Assembly (NCBI GenBank): GCA_903897925.1
Contig: CAIUDG010000038.1
Location: 1 to 46,985 of the forward strand
DNA: 46,985 nt
Direction of reading: 5' to 3'
Origin: an uncultured beta proteobacterium
Lineage (GTDB): Bacteria; Pseudomonadota; Gammaproteobacteria; Burkholderiales; Burkholderiaceae_C
Part shown: one piece after another, positions 28,001 to 35,607 of the stretch
How the letters are laid out: every line of letters begins with the position of its first letter
Position numbering within the stretch: position 1 is the first letter of the stretch
Translations under genes and position numbers: made by a program
Notes under the pieces: generated by a model
What the model was told of the DNA's origin: nothing
Databases searched by the model: none
What the model saw: the letters and a program-made list of their open reading frames with translations, nothing else

Positions 28001-28098
28001 TTAGCGGCCTGTCGATTGGCACCTTGTTCACCCTGTTCGTGGTGCCGGCGATGTACATGCTGCTGGCGAAAAAGGGCGAGCCTGATCTGGCCAGCTAA
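25063..28098 (+). CDS. RND-family inner-membrane efflux pump (HAE1 type)
   Basis: This 1011-residue protein is a full-length proton-driven multidrug exporter. It begins MNFTDLFIRRPVLASVVSLLL with the first transmembrane helix, has two large periplasmic loops, and carries the transmembrane helix 4 motif GLVVDDAIIVVENVDRH, whose paired Asp residues drive proton coupling. The second half repeats the pattern (GLISKHGILIVEFANHLR). The closest general type is the MexF/MexK/VexD kind rather than heavy-metal CusA pumps, since no Met-rich site is seen. Substrates cannot be deduced. The gene is last in the tetR-efflux operon and is followed by a strong terminator. Confidence 0.96.
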   Translation: MNFTDLFIRRPVLASVVSLLLVVLGLRALFSLPVNQYPRTQNAVVTVSTAYYGADAQTVAGFITQPLESAIAQAQGIDYLSSSSSSGVSTITATLRLNYDANRALTEINTQVASVKGQLPAQAQQPVLTVQTGQTTDAMYIGFYSDVLPTNNVTDFLSRVVKPKLDAVPGVQTAELLGARQFALRAWLDADRMAAHNITAADVSAALASNNYLAALGASKGQMVTVPLTAGTDLHSVQEFNQLVVKQSGDSLVRLEDVANVTLGSENYDFNVAFSGERSVFVGIKVAPEANILDVAKSVRAAFPEIQGQLPAGVTGQIVYDSTEFINTSISEVIKTLVEALLIVTVVIFLFMGNFRAVLVPVIAMPLSLIGTFFMMLMLGYSINLLTLLALVLAIGLVVDDAIIVVENVDRHMREEGKTPMEAALMAARELGSPILAMTVVLIAVYVPIGFQGGLTGALFSEFAFTLAGAVAVSGLVALTLSPMMCSRIFRPDQDNGRFVHFIDNVFGRLRGAYERTLHSLLNTWVVLIVMALILFGLMGLMMKMSQSELAPEEDQGIVMSQVVGMPNATSDQMQTYANQVFQVAKGIPEYKQMFQITGVPTLNSGIGGVLVKTWDERVRSAKEIQKDLQAQWNKIAGARVAAFQFPPLPGASGLPVQFVITTTEPFENLNQVTQAVLDKVRASGKFYFVDVDLKLDKPQVNVVVDRDKIAALGLTQQDVGQALGAALGGGYVNYFSIAGRSYKVIPQVQQTDRLNPDKLLDFYLRLPGGGQVLASTVAHVQSEVVPESISRFQQLNSATISGVSGASQGEVLDYMRSVVKAVAPSGYTVDYAGQSRQYMQESGGFVVTLLFAVVIVFLVLAAQFESFRDPIVILVSVPLALFGAMIFIFLGFSSINIYTEVGLVTLMGLISKHGILIVEFANHLRAAGKSKRQAIEEAASTRLRPILMTTAAMVFGVLPLVIASGAGAAGRQAMGLVIFSGLSIGTLFTLFVVPAMYMLLAKKGEPDLAS

Positions 28099-28120
28099 GT
28101 GCCGGGCAGGAACTTCCTGG

Positions 28121-28157
28121 AAGGGCTGGGGCGCGCAATCGCCCCAGCCCTTTTTTT
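28121..28157 (+). terminator. Rho-independent terminator of the efflux operon
   Basis: A 13-base perfect stem (AAGGGCTGGGGCG and its complement) with loop CGCAAT is followed directly by a run of T. It lies 23 bases after the RND pump stop. The opposite strand has no T-run after the stem, so it serves the plus strand. Confidence 0.93.
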
Positions 28158-28168
28158 CGACCAGGCAC

Positions 28169-28780
28169 TTAGTGCCCGTGCTGCGCCTGCTGGCACAAAC
28201 ACTCCAGCCCCTCGGTAATTTTTTGCATGGCCTGCTGGGTCAGTACTTCGAACACCTGCTGGTATTCGAATTGAAACTCCCACAGCAGTTGGGTTAACTG
28301 GCTGTCGCGGGACAGGCAGGATACATAGCCGTGGCGTTCATCGGGCTGCGCCACCCCGATTTGCTGGCGCGGCAAGCGTGCCCAGGCATAGGTTTCTGCG
28401 CAGGGCTGTGCCAGGCTTATTCCGAGCACCTGGCACGCCGCTTTGTTGTGACGCAGCGTGAAATCCACCCGCTCAATCGACTCGGCGTGCGGCAACTCAA
28501 TCCAGCAGTGGTAGTTGCGCAGGTCGGACAGCTGCTTCGCCGCATCCAGATCAATTTGTGGTGGTGTGATGGTGTGGGACCCGCCGGTCACCAGCGGAAT
28601 GCGCTGGCTGCCAGACACCGGGATAAAACCATCGCCTGTCAGACGGCAGAGGCACTTGGCGCCGACGATGGCGTAATGGGCACAGCGTGACTCCAGGCCG
28701 TTGGGATAGCGTTGATAGGCATCAGCAATGACCGAATGAACTGCCGCATCGATGACATCTCTGACCTCGAGTGGAATCAT
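28169..28780 (-). CDS. Unrecognised protein with transglutaminase-like Cys/His pattern
   Basis: The ATG at 28780 (MIPLEVRDVIDAA) gives 203 residues; upstream in-frame sequence is Cys/Pro-rich and unlikely to be translated. The ribosome site is weak. I know no named family for it. The order of features resembles the transglutaminase/papain-like fold: a Cys at the start of a helix (LESRCAHYAIVGAKCLCRL), a strand with IPVSGSQRI, a His followed by Trp-Ile-Glu (NYHCWIEL), then an Asp in ERVDFT. This suggests a Cys-His-Asp hydrolase or amidase core, but similarity is by eye only. The protein lacks a signal peptide. It converges on the efflux operon terminator. Confidence 0.78.
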   Translation of the reverse strand: MIPLEVRDVIDAAVHSVIADAYQRYPNGLESRCAHYAIVGAKCLCRLTGDGFIPVSGSQRIPLVTGGSHTITPPQIDLDAAKQLSDLRNYHCWIELPHAESIERVDFTLRHNKAACQVLGISLAQPCAETYAWARLPRQQIGVAQPDERHGYVSCLSRDSQLTQLLWEFQFEYQQVFEVLTQQAMQKITEGLECLCQQAQHGH

Positions 28781-28913
28781 GAATTGCTCTAAGTAAATGA
28801 AAACGCACACGCGTCCGGGCACGGCAGCGCTTGCCGGGCAACAGCAGCGCCGGGAACCAGGGCTCCCCGCCTCCTGTAGATCGGCACATTTCATCCAATC
28901 TTTACCTGAAGTT

Positions 28914-28944
28914 TGCCAAGCGGATACAAAACCTTCGCTTGGCA
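28914..28944. repeat. Perfect 9-base inverted repeat downstream of aapP
   Basis: TGCCAAGCG and CGCTTGGCA flank a 13-base loop, 38 bases after the aapP stop. It could end the aap transcript, but the T-run (GCCTTTTT) follows on the plus strand, not the minus strand along which aap is read. Its job is therefore uncertain. Confidence 0.65.
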
Positions 28945-28981
28945 GCCTTTTTCAGCCATTCCTGGCCCAGGCCGTGGCCTG

Positions 28982-29725
28982 CTAGTGCCCCAGCACCTTG
29001 GACAGAAAGGCGCGCCCGCGCTCGCTCTGCGGCTGGCTGAAAAAGGCGTGGGGATCGTTCTGCTCGACAATCTGGCCCTGGTCCATGAACAGGACGCGGT
29101 CGGCCACCGCCTTGGCAAAGCCCATTTCGTGGGTCACGCACAGCATGGTGATGCCCTGCTCGGCCATTTCTATCATCACGTCCAGCACCTCCTTGATCAT
29201 TTCCGGATCGAGTGCCGAAGTGGGTTCATCGAACAGCATGATTTTCGGCTTCAGACACAGGGCACGGGCAATCGCTACCCGCTGCTGCTGACCACCGGAG
29301 AGCTGCAAGGGGTATTTGGCTGCCTGGTCGGCGATGCGCACGCGCTGCAGCTGCTCCATGGCAATGGCCTGTGCCTCTTGCTGCGGCAGTTTGCGCACCA
29401 GCACCAGTGCGAGGCTCAGGTTTTCCAGCACGCTCAGGTGCGGAAACAGATTGAATTGCTGAAACACCATGCCGACTTTCTTGCGCACGGCATCGATCAC
29501 CTGGAGGTCGTCGCTGAGCTCCATGCCGTCAACCCAGAGCCGGCCCTGCTGGTGTTCTTCCAGACGGTTGATGCAGCGGATCAGGGTCGATTTGCCGGAA
29601 CCCGAGGGGCCGCAAATCACAATGCGTTCGCCGGGGCGCACCTGCAGGTCGATGTCGCGCAGCACATGGAACTGCTTGCCGTACCACTTGTTTACTTTGT
29701 CAAAACGGATGATGGCCTCAGACAT
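28982..29725 (-). CDS. aapP: Polar amino acid ABC transporter ATP-binding protein AapP
   Basis: This 247-residue ATPase belongs to the polar amino acid uptake group. Walker A (GPSGSGKST) is at residues 39-47, the Q-loop at [10 protein letters not shown], the signature [15 protein letters not shown], Walker [13 protein letters not shown], and the switch His in CVTHEM. It powers the AapQ/AapM permease pair encoded directly upstream (nine-base gap). Length and motifs are normal for AapP/BztD/GlnQ. It is the last gene of the aapJQMP operon. Confidence 0.95.
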   Translation of the reverse strand: MSEAIIRFDKVNKWYGKQFHVLRDIDLQVRPGERIVICGPSGSGKSTLIRCINRLEEHQQGRLWVDGMELSDDLQVIDAVRKKVGMVFQQFNLFPHLSVLENLSLALVLVRKLPQQEAQAIAMEQLQRVRIADQAAKYPLQLSGGQQQRVAIARALCLKPKIMLFDEPTSALDPEMIKEVLDVMIEMAEQGITMLCVTHEMGFAKAVADRVLFMDQGQIVEQNDPHAFFSQPQSERGRAFLSKVLGH

Positions 29726-29734
29726 GGGGATTCC

Positions 29735-30835
29735 TTAGCGCGACTGGCTGCGCTGGAGTTGGGTTTCGATCCAGCGGCTGTAGCGCGACATGGCGAAGCA
29801 GAAGACAAAATAGACCAGCGCAATGAAGAGGTAGCCTTCCAGCTTGAACGGGCGCCAGTTGGCATCCGAGTTGAAGGCCAGACCCATGGCGCCGGACAGC
29901 TCGTACAGGCTGACCACGGTGACCAGCGAAGTGTCTTTGAAGGTGGCGATGAAGTTATTGACGATGCCTGGCAGCACCAGCGCCAGGGCCTGCGGCAAAA
30001 CGATGTTGCGCTGGGTTTGCCAGTACGACAGGCCAAGGCTGGCGGCGGCTTCGATTTGCCCGCGTGGCAGCGCCTGCAGGCCGCCGCGAATCACTTCTGC
30101 CATATAGGCCGCGGCAAACAGGGTGATGCCGGCCAGCACGCGCAGCAGCACGTCGGGCTGCCAGCCGGGCGGCATCAGCAGCGGAAACATGAAGGAGGCC
30201 ATGAACAAGACCGAAACCAGCGGCACGCCGCGTACCAGTTCGACATAGAGACTGCAGATGCTGCGCAGCGCCGCCAGCTGCGAGCTGCGTCCGAGCGCCA
30301 CCAGCAGCGCCAACGGGAACGCCATGGCCATCGACAGTGCGGCCAGCAGCAGGGTCAGCGGCAGTCCGCCCCAGTGCTCGGTTTCGACCCGTGGCAGTCC
30401 CGGCAGCCCGCCGTACATCAGGGTGAACACGCCGGCCAGCAGCAGCAGCCAGGCCGGCACCAGCCAGCGCGTCCAGAAGCGGCGCAGGCCGCTCAGCAGC
30501 AACAGGGTCAGCAGGGCCAGCGTGGCGCTCAGGGCGCGCCATTGCTGATCCAGCGGGTAGGGGCCGAACAAAATCACGCGGTATTTTTCCGTGATGGCGC
30601 CCCAGCAGGCGCCCGATGCCAGGCGGCAGGCTTCGTAGTCATTGCGCCAGACGGCGTCGAGGACGGCCCAGCGCAGCAGTCCGGGAACGCTGGCCAGCAA
30701 CAGCAGTGCAATCAGCACGCTGCCCACTGCGCTGGCGGGACTGCCAAACAAATGGCTTTGGATCCAGGCGCGCGGGCCGCTGGGCGCCGGCGGTGCCGGG
30801 CGCGCCGCGATGGCGGGATGGAGGATGGCGGCCAT
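29735..30835 (-). CDS. aapM: Polar amino acid ABC transporter permease AapM
   Basis: This 366-residue inner-membrane protein has several hydrophobic helices and a C-terminal permease domain with ELVRGVPLVSVLFMASFMFPLL and the ATPase-contacting EAA-like loop (RGQIEAAASLGLSYWQTQRNIVLPQAL). The ATG at 30835 lies four bases after the aapQ stop and is preferred over an in-frame GTG 27 bases upstream that would overlap aapQ. The long N-terminal half before the permease core is typical of AapM/BztC compared with short HisM-type permeases. It pairs with AapQ to form the channel. Confidence 0.93.
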   Translation of the reverse strand: MAAILHPAIAARPAPPAPSGPRAWIQSHLFGSPASAVGSVLIALLLLASVPGLLRWAVLDAVWRNDYEACRLASGACWGAITEKYRVILFGPYPLDQQWRALSATLALLTLLLLSGLRRFWTRWLVPAWLLLLAGVFTLMYGGLPGLPRVETEHWGGLPLTLLLAALSMAMAFPLALLVALGRSSQLAALRSICSLYVELVRGVPLVSVLFMASFMFPLLMPPGWQPDVLLRVLAGITLFAAAYMAEVIRGGLQALPRGQIEAAASLGLSYWQTQRNIVLPQALALVLPGIVNNFIATFKDTSLVTVVSLYELSGAMGLAFNSDANWRPFKLEGYLFIALVYFVFCFAMSRYSRWIETQLQRSQSR

Positions 30836-30839
30836 CGGT

Positions 30840-31847
30840 TTAGCGCTCCCGGATCGCAGCACGCTGGTTCAGCCAGTGCATGCCCAGCGCGGTCAGCAGC
30901 GAGGTGCACAGATACACCAGCATCAGCAGGGCGATGCACTCGACCGCGCGCCCGGTCTGGTTCAGCGCCGTGTTGGCTATTGAAACCACGTCGGGGTAGC
31001 CAATCACCACCGCCAGCGATGAATTCTTGGTCAGGTTCAGAAACTGGTTGGTGGCGGGCGGAATGATCACGCGCAAGGCTTGCGGCAGCGTTACCCGGCG
31101 CAGGGTCTGGCTGCGACTCAGGCCGAGCGCGGCCGCCGCTTCGGTCTGGCCGCGCGGCACCGATTGGATGCCGCTGCGCACCAGTTCGGCGATAAAGGCG
31201 GCGCTGTACAGGCTCAGGCCCAGCAGCAGGGACAGGAATTCCGGGCTCAGGGCGCCGCCGCCCTCGACGGCAAAAGGCCCCGGGTGCGGGTGGTCGATGG
31301 CCAGGGCGGCGTTGCTCCAGAGCGGGATCGGGAAGTTCAGGCCGCCCTTGCTCAGATAGAGCGGCCCCAGCGCCAGCGGTTCGCTGGCGGCGGGCAGCAG
31401 CTCGGTGCAGAGCAAATACCACATCAGCAGTTGCAGCAGCAGCGGGATGTTGCGCACCAGTTCGACGTAGCCGCCACACAGCCCGCGCACCAGGATGTTG
31501 CTTGACAGGCGGCCGACGCCAAGCAGCGTGCCGAGCAGCGTGCTCAGGACGATGCCGAGCAGCGACACGCGCAGGGTATTGCTGAAGCCAATCAGAAAGG
31601 CTTTCCAGTAGGGCTCGGAGGAGTCAAACGCAAACAGACTTTCGCCAATGTCAAAGCCGGCGCCGTCCTGCAAAAAATCCCAGCCGCTGTGGATGCCCCG
31701 CGCGTCCATATTGACCCGTGTGTTGTGCGCCAGAAAAAACAGCAGGCCGAGCAGGGCCGCCAGCACGACCAGCTGGTACAGGCGGCCGCGCCAGACCTGG
31801 CTGCGCCAGGCAGCAATTTTTTTCGGCAGGGAAGGCTGCGCAGACAC
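30840..31847 (-). CDS. aapQ: Polar amino acid ABC transporter permease AapQ
   Basis: This 335-residue permease starts at a GTG (MSAQPSLPKK) with a weak ribosome site, 24 bases after aapJ. It has an N-terminal helix (QLVVLAALLGLLFFLAHN), a periplasmic insertion with GWDFLQDGAGFDIGES, and the permease core with GGYVELVRNIPLLLQLLMWY and the EAA loop RGQTEAAAALGLSRSQTLRRVTLPQAL. The insertion between helices, including DHPHPGPF, is characteristic of AapQ/BztB. Together with AapM, AapP and AapJ it should import general L-amino acids such as glutamate or aspartate. Exact specificity is not visible. Confidence 0.94.
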   Translation of the reverse strand: MSAQPSLPKKIAAWRSQVWRGRLYQLVVLAALLGLLFFLAHNTRVNMDARGIHSGWDFLQDGAGFDIGESLFAFDSSEPYWKAFLIGFSNTLRVSLLGIVLSTLLGTLLGVGRLSSNILVRGLCGGYVELVRNIPLLLQLLMWYLLCTELLPAASEPLALGPLYLSKGGLNFPIPLWSNAALAIDHPHPGPFAVEGGGALSPEFLSLLLGLSLYSAAFIAELVRSGIQSVPRGQTEAAAALGLSRSQTLRRVTLPQALRVIIPPATNQFLNLTKNSSLAVVIGYPDVVSIANTALNQTGRAVECIALLMLVYLCTSLLTALGMHWLNQRAAIRER

Positions 31848-31871
31848 GGGCCGGCTTTCGGTGCGGCAGGT

Positions 31872-32900
31872 TTAGCGCAGCGGCGGCGCGTACTGGATGC
31901 CGCCGTGGTTCCAAAGCTTGTTCAGACCGCGCGGCAGTTGCAGGGTCGATTGCGGGCCGACATTGCGTTCGAATATTTCGCCGTAGTTGCCGGTGGTCTT
32001 GATGGCGCGCGCCAGCCAGTCGCGCTCCAGGCCGAGCAGCTTGCCGCTGTCTTCGGTGCTGCCCAGCAGGCGGCCTATCACCGGGTCTTTGCTATTCGCT
32101 TTCAGGCTATCCACATTGGCCGCGCTGACGCCATATTCTTCGGCCTCCAGCAGACCGTAAATAGTCCATTTGACGATGGCAAACCATTCGTCATCGCCGC
32201 GTCGCACCAGCGGGCCCATGGGCTCCTTGGAGATCAGCTCGGGCAGGATGGTGTGCTCGGCCGGATTTTTGGCGACCTTGTTGCGCGTGGATGCCAGGCC
32301 GGAGACGTCGGTGCTATAGGCGACACAGCGGCCGGAAAAATAGGCGCCTTCGGCGGCTTCGTATTTTTCAAAGACCACCGGCTTGAGCGCCAGTCCGTTG
32401 GCTTTGGAGTAATCGGTGAGGTTTTTCTCGGTGGTGGTGCCCGACTGCACGCAGACGGTCTGGCCCTTGAGTTGGCTGGCGCTTTTGATATGGCTCTTCA
32501 GCGGCACCATGAAGCCCTGGCCGTCGTAGTAGGTGATGGCCGTCTGGTTCAGCCCCATGGCGGCGTCACGGGTCAGCGTGAAGGTGGTGTTGCGCGACAG
32601 AACATCGATTTCGCCCGACTGCAAAGCAGTGAAGCGGGCCTGCGAACTGAGTGGCACATATTTCACCTTGTCGCCACTGCCCAGTGTGGCGGCGGCGACG
32701 GCGCGGCAGATGTCCACGTCCAGCCCGGTCCATTTGCCTGCGGAGTCGGCGGCACTGAAGCCGGCGACCCCGGTACTGACGCCGCAAATCACCTGACCAC
32801 GGGCCTTGATGGCGTCCAGGGTTTTTCCGGCGTAAGCCGGGCTGGCAAGCACAGCGCCGAAGGCCAGCAGGGCCGTGGCAGCGAGGGTCGGGGATTTCAT
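31872..32900 (-). CDS. aapJ: Periplasmic amino acid-binding protein AapJ
   Basis: This 342-residue protein has a signal peptide (MKSPTLAATALLAFGAVLAS, cut after AYA near residue 24) and a type 2 periplasmic binding fold of the SBP_bac_3 family. It opens with TLDAIKARGQVICGVSTGVAGFS and carries GLDVDICRAVAAA and SGEIDVLSRNTTFTLTRD, as in AapJ/BztA. The first gene of the aap operon, it feeds the AapQMP importer. It starts 53 bases after the stop of the glycosyltransferase gene, with no obvious Shine-Dalgarno and no terminator between, so its promoter may lie inside that upstream gene. Confidence 0.95.
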   Translation of the reverse strand: MKSPTLAATALLAFGAVLASPAYAGKTLDAIKARGQVICGVSTGVAGFSAADSAGKWTGLDVDICRAVAAATLGSGDKVKYVPLSSQARFTALQSGEIDVLSRNTTFTLTRDAAMGLNQTAITYYDGQGFMVPLKSHIKSASQLKGQTVCVQSGTTTEKNLTDYSKANGLALKPVVFEKYEAAEGAYFSGRCVAYSTDVSGLASTRNKVAKNPAEHTILPELISKEPMGPLVRRGDDEWFAIVKWTIYGLLEAEEYGVSAANVDSLKANSKDPVIGRLLGSTEDSGKLLGLERDWLARAIKTTGNYGEIFERNVGPQSTLQLPRGLNKLWNHGGIQYAPPLR

Positions 32901-32953
32901 GGTGGTGTGGATATATGCAGGGGAAGGGCGCAGTTTATCGGTTCGGCCGGTAT

Positions 32954-33724
32954 TTATCTTGCGCGCTCATGCTTTGTCAGCGACGGGAAGGTTTTTCCCT
33001 GGCCCTGCATAAACGCCAGCCGCGCTGCGTGCATCCGGTCGTTTGGGTCGAGTGCGTAATACACACTGGCGCGGCCGGTGAAGCCGTGCGGCAGATCCCG
33101 GAGCTGGTTGAAGACCAGGCGGTCTTCGCCGTCGCCGGAGGGCAGTGGCGATTCCGACCACAGGTGCAGCAGATGGGGCAGCTGGAGTTTGTTGAGCAGC
33201 AGGCCCGACGGTCGGACAAAGCCGCCGAAATCATCTTTGTACAGACCCCGGTACACGCCCACGCTTTCCAGCAGGTCTTCGCAAATGGCTTCGCCCAGAT
33301 TGCCGTCGGCATAAAAACTCAGGGCGAAGGCCCAGCTGTCTTGGCCAATCACGGCCATCACCTCGGCGCAATGTGGCTCGGCGAGCCAGTCATCGTCATC
33401 CAGGTACATGACGTACGCGGATTGCGCCAGAAAAGACAGCGCAGTGCGCAAGGCGCCGCCGAAGTGGCAGCGGTGGACGCCGCCATGTCGCCGAGAGGTC
33501 GAATAACCCATATCGATCCAGCTGATGAAGCGCTTGTCAGGACAGCTGCTGGTCAGTATTTCGCGCAGGCGTGCGCCTTCGCCGTACAGGTCGGCATCCA
33601 TGCCGATCAGTATTTGTATCGTGCCGGGGAAGGTTTGCCGGAATACCGATTGGACTGCCCGCAGCAGGCTGCTGCGCCCGACGGTGGGAATCACGATAGA
33701 GAGATCGGCAGTGCGTGGGGACAT
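32954..33724 (-). CDS. Family 2 glycosyltransferase
   Basis: This 256-residue protein is a GT-A fold glycosyltransferase. It starts SIVIPTVGRSSLLRAVQSVFRQT, the nucleotide-sugar binding start of family GT2, and has the metal-binding acidic motif YLDDDDWL near residue 110. No transmembrane segment is present, so it is soluble or peripheral. Donor and acceptor cannot be deduced; cell-surface glycan work is usual for the family. It lies 21 bases after the sigma-54 activator gene and 53 before aapJ on the same strand. No other glycan genes are nearby, so the context does not explain it. Confidence 0.88.
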   Translation of the reverse strand: MSPRTADLSIVIPTVGRSSLLRAVQSVFRQTFPGTIQILIGMDADLYGEGARLREILTSSCPDKRFISWIDMGYSTSRRHGGVHRCHFGGALRTALSFLAQSAYVMYLDDDDWLAEPHCAEVMAVIGQDSWAFALSFYADGNLGEAICEDLLESVGVYRGLYKDDFGGFVRPSGLLLNKLQLPHLLHLWSESPLPSGDGEDRLVFNQLRDLPHGFTGRASVYYALDPNDRMHAARLAFMQGQGKTFPSLTKHERAR

Positions 33725-33745
33725 GGTGTGGCCTCGGGGCGGCGT

Positions 33746-35116
33746 TCAGCTGCCGTCGCTTTCCAGCTGCAGTGACTTCAGTTTGCGGTAGAGCGAGCGC
33801 GGGCTGATGTGGAGTTTTTCTGCCAGTGCTGCGCGGCTGCCCTGGTGGCTTGCCACCAGCTGGGAAAATAGCGCGCGTTCGGCGTCCTTCCAGCTGGCTG
33901 GCGTGGCCTGCGGTGGCGCGGAACTGCGTGTGGCGGTGGCACGCAGGCTTGCAGCGCCATGGCGCCCGGGGGGCGCGGCGGCGGTTTGCACACCGCAGGC
34001 CAGGGCCTGCTCCAGATGGCTGCTGTCGATCTGATCGCCGTCGCAGAGCAGCGCTGCGCGTTCCAGCAGGTTGCGCAATTCGCGCACATTGCCCGGGAAA
34101 GACTGGGCCTGCAACAGGCGCTGCGCGGCAGCGCTCAGGCTGCGCGGGCGCTGCGGTTGCAGGCGTGCCAGCAGGGCGGCACTGAGCAAGGGAATGTCGT
34201 CCTTGCGTTCGCGCAGGGCCGGCAAGTGGATCGGGAAGGTGCTCAGGCGGTAGTACAGGTCTTCCCGGAAGCTGCCCTGGGCCAGCATGGCGGGCAAATC
34301 GCGGTGCGTGGCTGACACCACGCGAATGTCGGCATGGCGCAGTTCGGTGCTACCGACCCGGCGGTAGGTGCCGGTTTCGAGCAGGCGCAGCAGCTTGACC
34401 TGGATCGGCAGCGGAATGTCGCCGACTTCGTCCAGAAACAGGGTGCCGCCACTGGCCGCCTCTACCAGCCCGGCGCGTGCGCTGCTGGCGCCGGTAAAGG
34501 CGCCGCGTTCATGGCCGAACAACTCGGACTCAAACAAGTTTTCCGGCAAGCTGGCGCAGTCCACTGCTACCAGCGGCTGCTGGGCGCGGCTACTGGCCTG
34601 GTGAATCGCTTGTGCCAGCAGCTCCTTGCCGGTGCCGGATTCGCCCAGCAGCAGCACGGTGGCCATGGCCGGCGCCACCCGCGCCACCAATGCCAGCATG
34701 TCCTGGAACGCAGCGCTGCGGCCGATCAGGTCGCGGTTGCCGGCCTGGCGGCTGGCGTTGAACAGTGGCGCCATTTTTTCGGCATAGAAGGCTTGCCGGC
34801 CGGCAGCGTCCAAAATCGGTGCCAATTCGATATTGACGTATTCCTCGCCTTTGGGCGTATGGTGCAGATGCAGCACCCGTTCGCGTTGTCCGGAATCGCG
34901 CGCCCTGGCCAGTGGGCAGGATTCCCCGGCCTGATCGCAGGGCACGCTGAAATGGTGCGACACCTCGTAGCAGCGGCGCCCGACCACGCTTTGCAGCGGA
35001 CTGAACTGCTGCCGGTAGGCGGCATTCGCCGCCAGAATGCGGTATCGGGTGTCGAACAAAATGTGCGGCTCGCTCAGTCCTTCGAGAAAGGAGGCGAGCT
35101 CTGGCAATGGTTTCAC
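33746..35116 (-). CDS. Sigma-54-dependent activator with Cys/His-rich PAS domain
   Basis: This 456-residue regulator has three parts. Residues 1-125 form a PAS domain with an unusual cluster: Cys49, His54, His55, Cys60 and Cys67 ([14 protein letters not shown], then ESCPL), suggesting a metal, Fe-S or thiol redox sensor. Residues about 130-360 are the AAA+ domain with Walker A GESGTGKE (158-165), the sigma-54 contact loop GAFTGA (205-210) and Walker B GGTLFLDE. The end carries a Fis-type helix-turn-helix ([22 protein letters not shown]). It activates sigma-54 promoters at unidentified targets. Adjacent rhodanese and thioredoxin-like genes fit a redox or sulfur signal, which is inference. Confidence 0.93.
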   Translation of the reverse strand: MKPLPELASFLEGLSEPHILFDTRYRILAANAAYRQQFSPLQSVVGRRCYEVSHHFSVPCDQAGESCPLARARDSGQRERVLHLHHTPKGEEYVNIELAPILDAAGRQAFYAEKMAPLFNASRQAGNRDLIGRSAAFQDMLALVARVAPAMATVLLLGESGTGKELLAQAIHQASSRAQQPLVAVDCASLPENLFESELFGHERGAFTGASSARAGLVEAASGGTLFLDEVGDIPLPIQVKLLRLLETGTYRRVGSTELRHADIRVVSATHRDLPAMLAQGSFREDLYYRLSTFPIHLPALRERKDDIPLLSAALLARLQPQRPRSLSAAAQRLLQAQSFPGNVRELRNLLERAALLCDGDQIDSSHLEQALACGVQTAAAPPGRHGAASLRATATRSSAPPQATPASWKDAERALFSQLVASHQGSRAALAEKLHISPRSLYRKLKSLQLESDGS

Positions 35117-35190
35117 AAGGCTTCCCGGATGGATGGAACGGCTGCCAGGCCTGGCATGGTGTGCCGATTATGGCGGCGCACGGGGGGGCT

Positions 35191-35547
35191 TCAGTGCAGC
35201 AACTTGCCCCAGGTGCCGATGTTGTGCACTTCCGCATAGCCGTTCTTCTTCAACAGCAGCCGGGCCATGCCGCTGCGCGTTCCACTGGCGCAGCAGACCA
35301 CCACCGGTGCGGTTTTTGGAATCTCTGCCAGTCGGCCGGCCAGTTCGGGCAGCGGAATATTGACGCTGCCAGGCGCATTGCCATGGGCAAATTCGGCTGC
35401 CGAACGCACATCGACCAGCGCTGCGCCGCGCTGGCGCAGCGCTGGCAGCATCGCCACCACGCGGCGCGTGTTCCACCACTTGTAGGCCAGCCACAGTCCC
35501 AGGGCCAGCAGCGGCCCGTATTTTTCCAATAATTCTTGCAAGTCCAT
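35191..35547 (-). CDS. Membrane-anchored single-domain rhodanese
   Basis: The ATG at 35547 is preceded by AAGGAG, giving 118 residues. One N-terminal hydrophobic helix (LLALGLWLAYKWW, residues 11-23) should anchor it. The rhodanese domain follows: LVDVRSAAEFAHGNAPGSVNIPL, then the active-site loop VVCCASGTRSGMA, in which the second Cys is the likely persulfide carrier. Such proteins transfer sulfane sulfur or act as thiol carriers. It is 74 bases upstream of the sigma-54 activator gene and 60 bases after the TlpA-like gene, all on one strand, which hints at a shared thiol or sulfur function. Confidence 0.92.
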   Translation of the reverse strand: MDLQELLEKYGPLLALGLWLAYKWWNTRRVVAMLPALRQRGAALVDVRSAAEFAHGNAPGSVNIPLPELAGRLAEIPKTAPVVVCCASGTRSGMARLLLKKNGYAEVHNIGTWGKLLH

Positions 35548-35607
35548 AGCACTCCTTGATGTAGAAACAGGTTCGGCACCGACCACCATGGTCTGCCTGG
35601 TGGCGGC

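Noticed and set aside
28913..31066. 717-residue open frame on the plus strand
   Set aside because: It runs antisense through aapP and aapM, which have full motif support, and has Gln/His/Arg-rich shadow composition.
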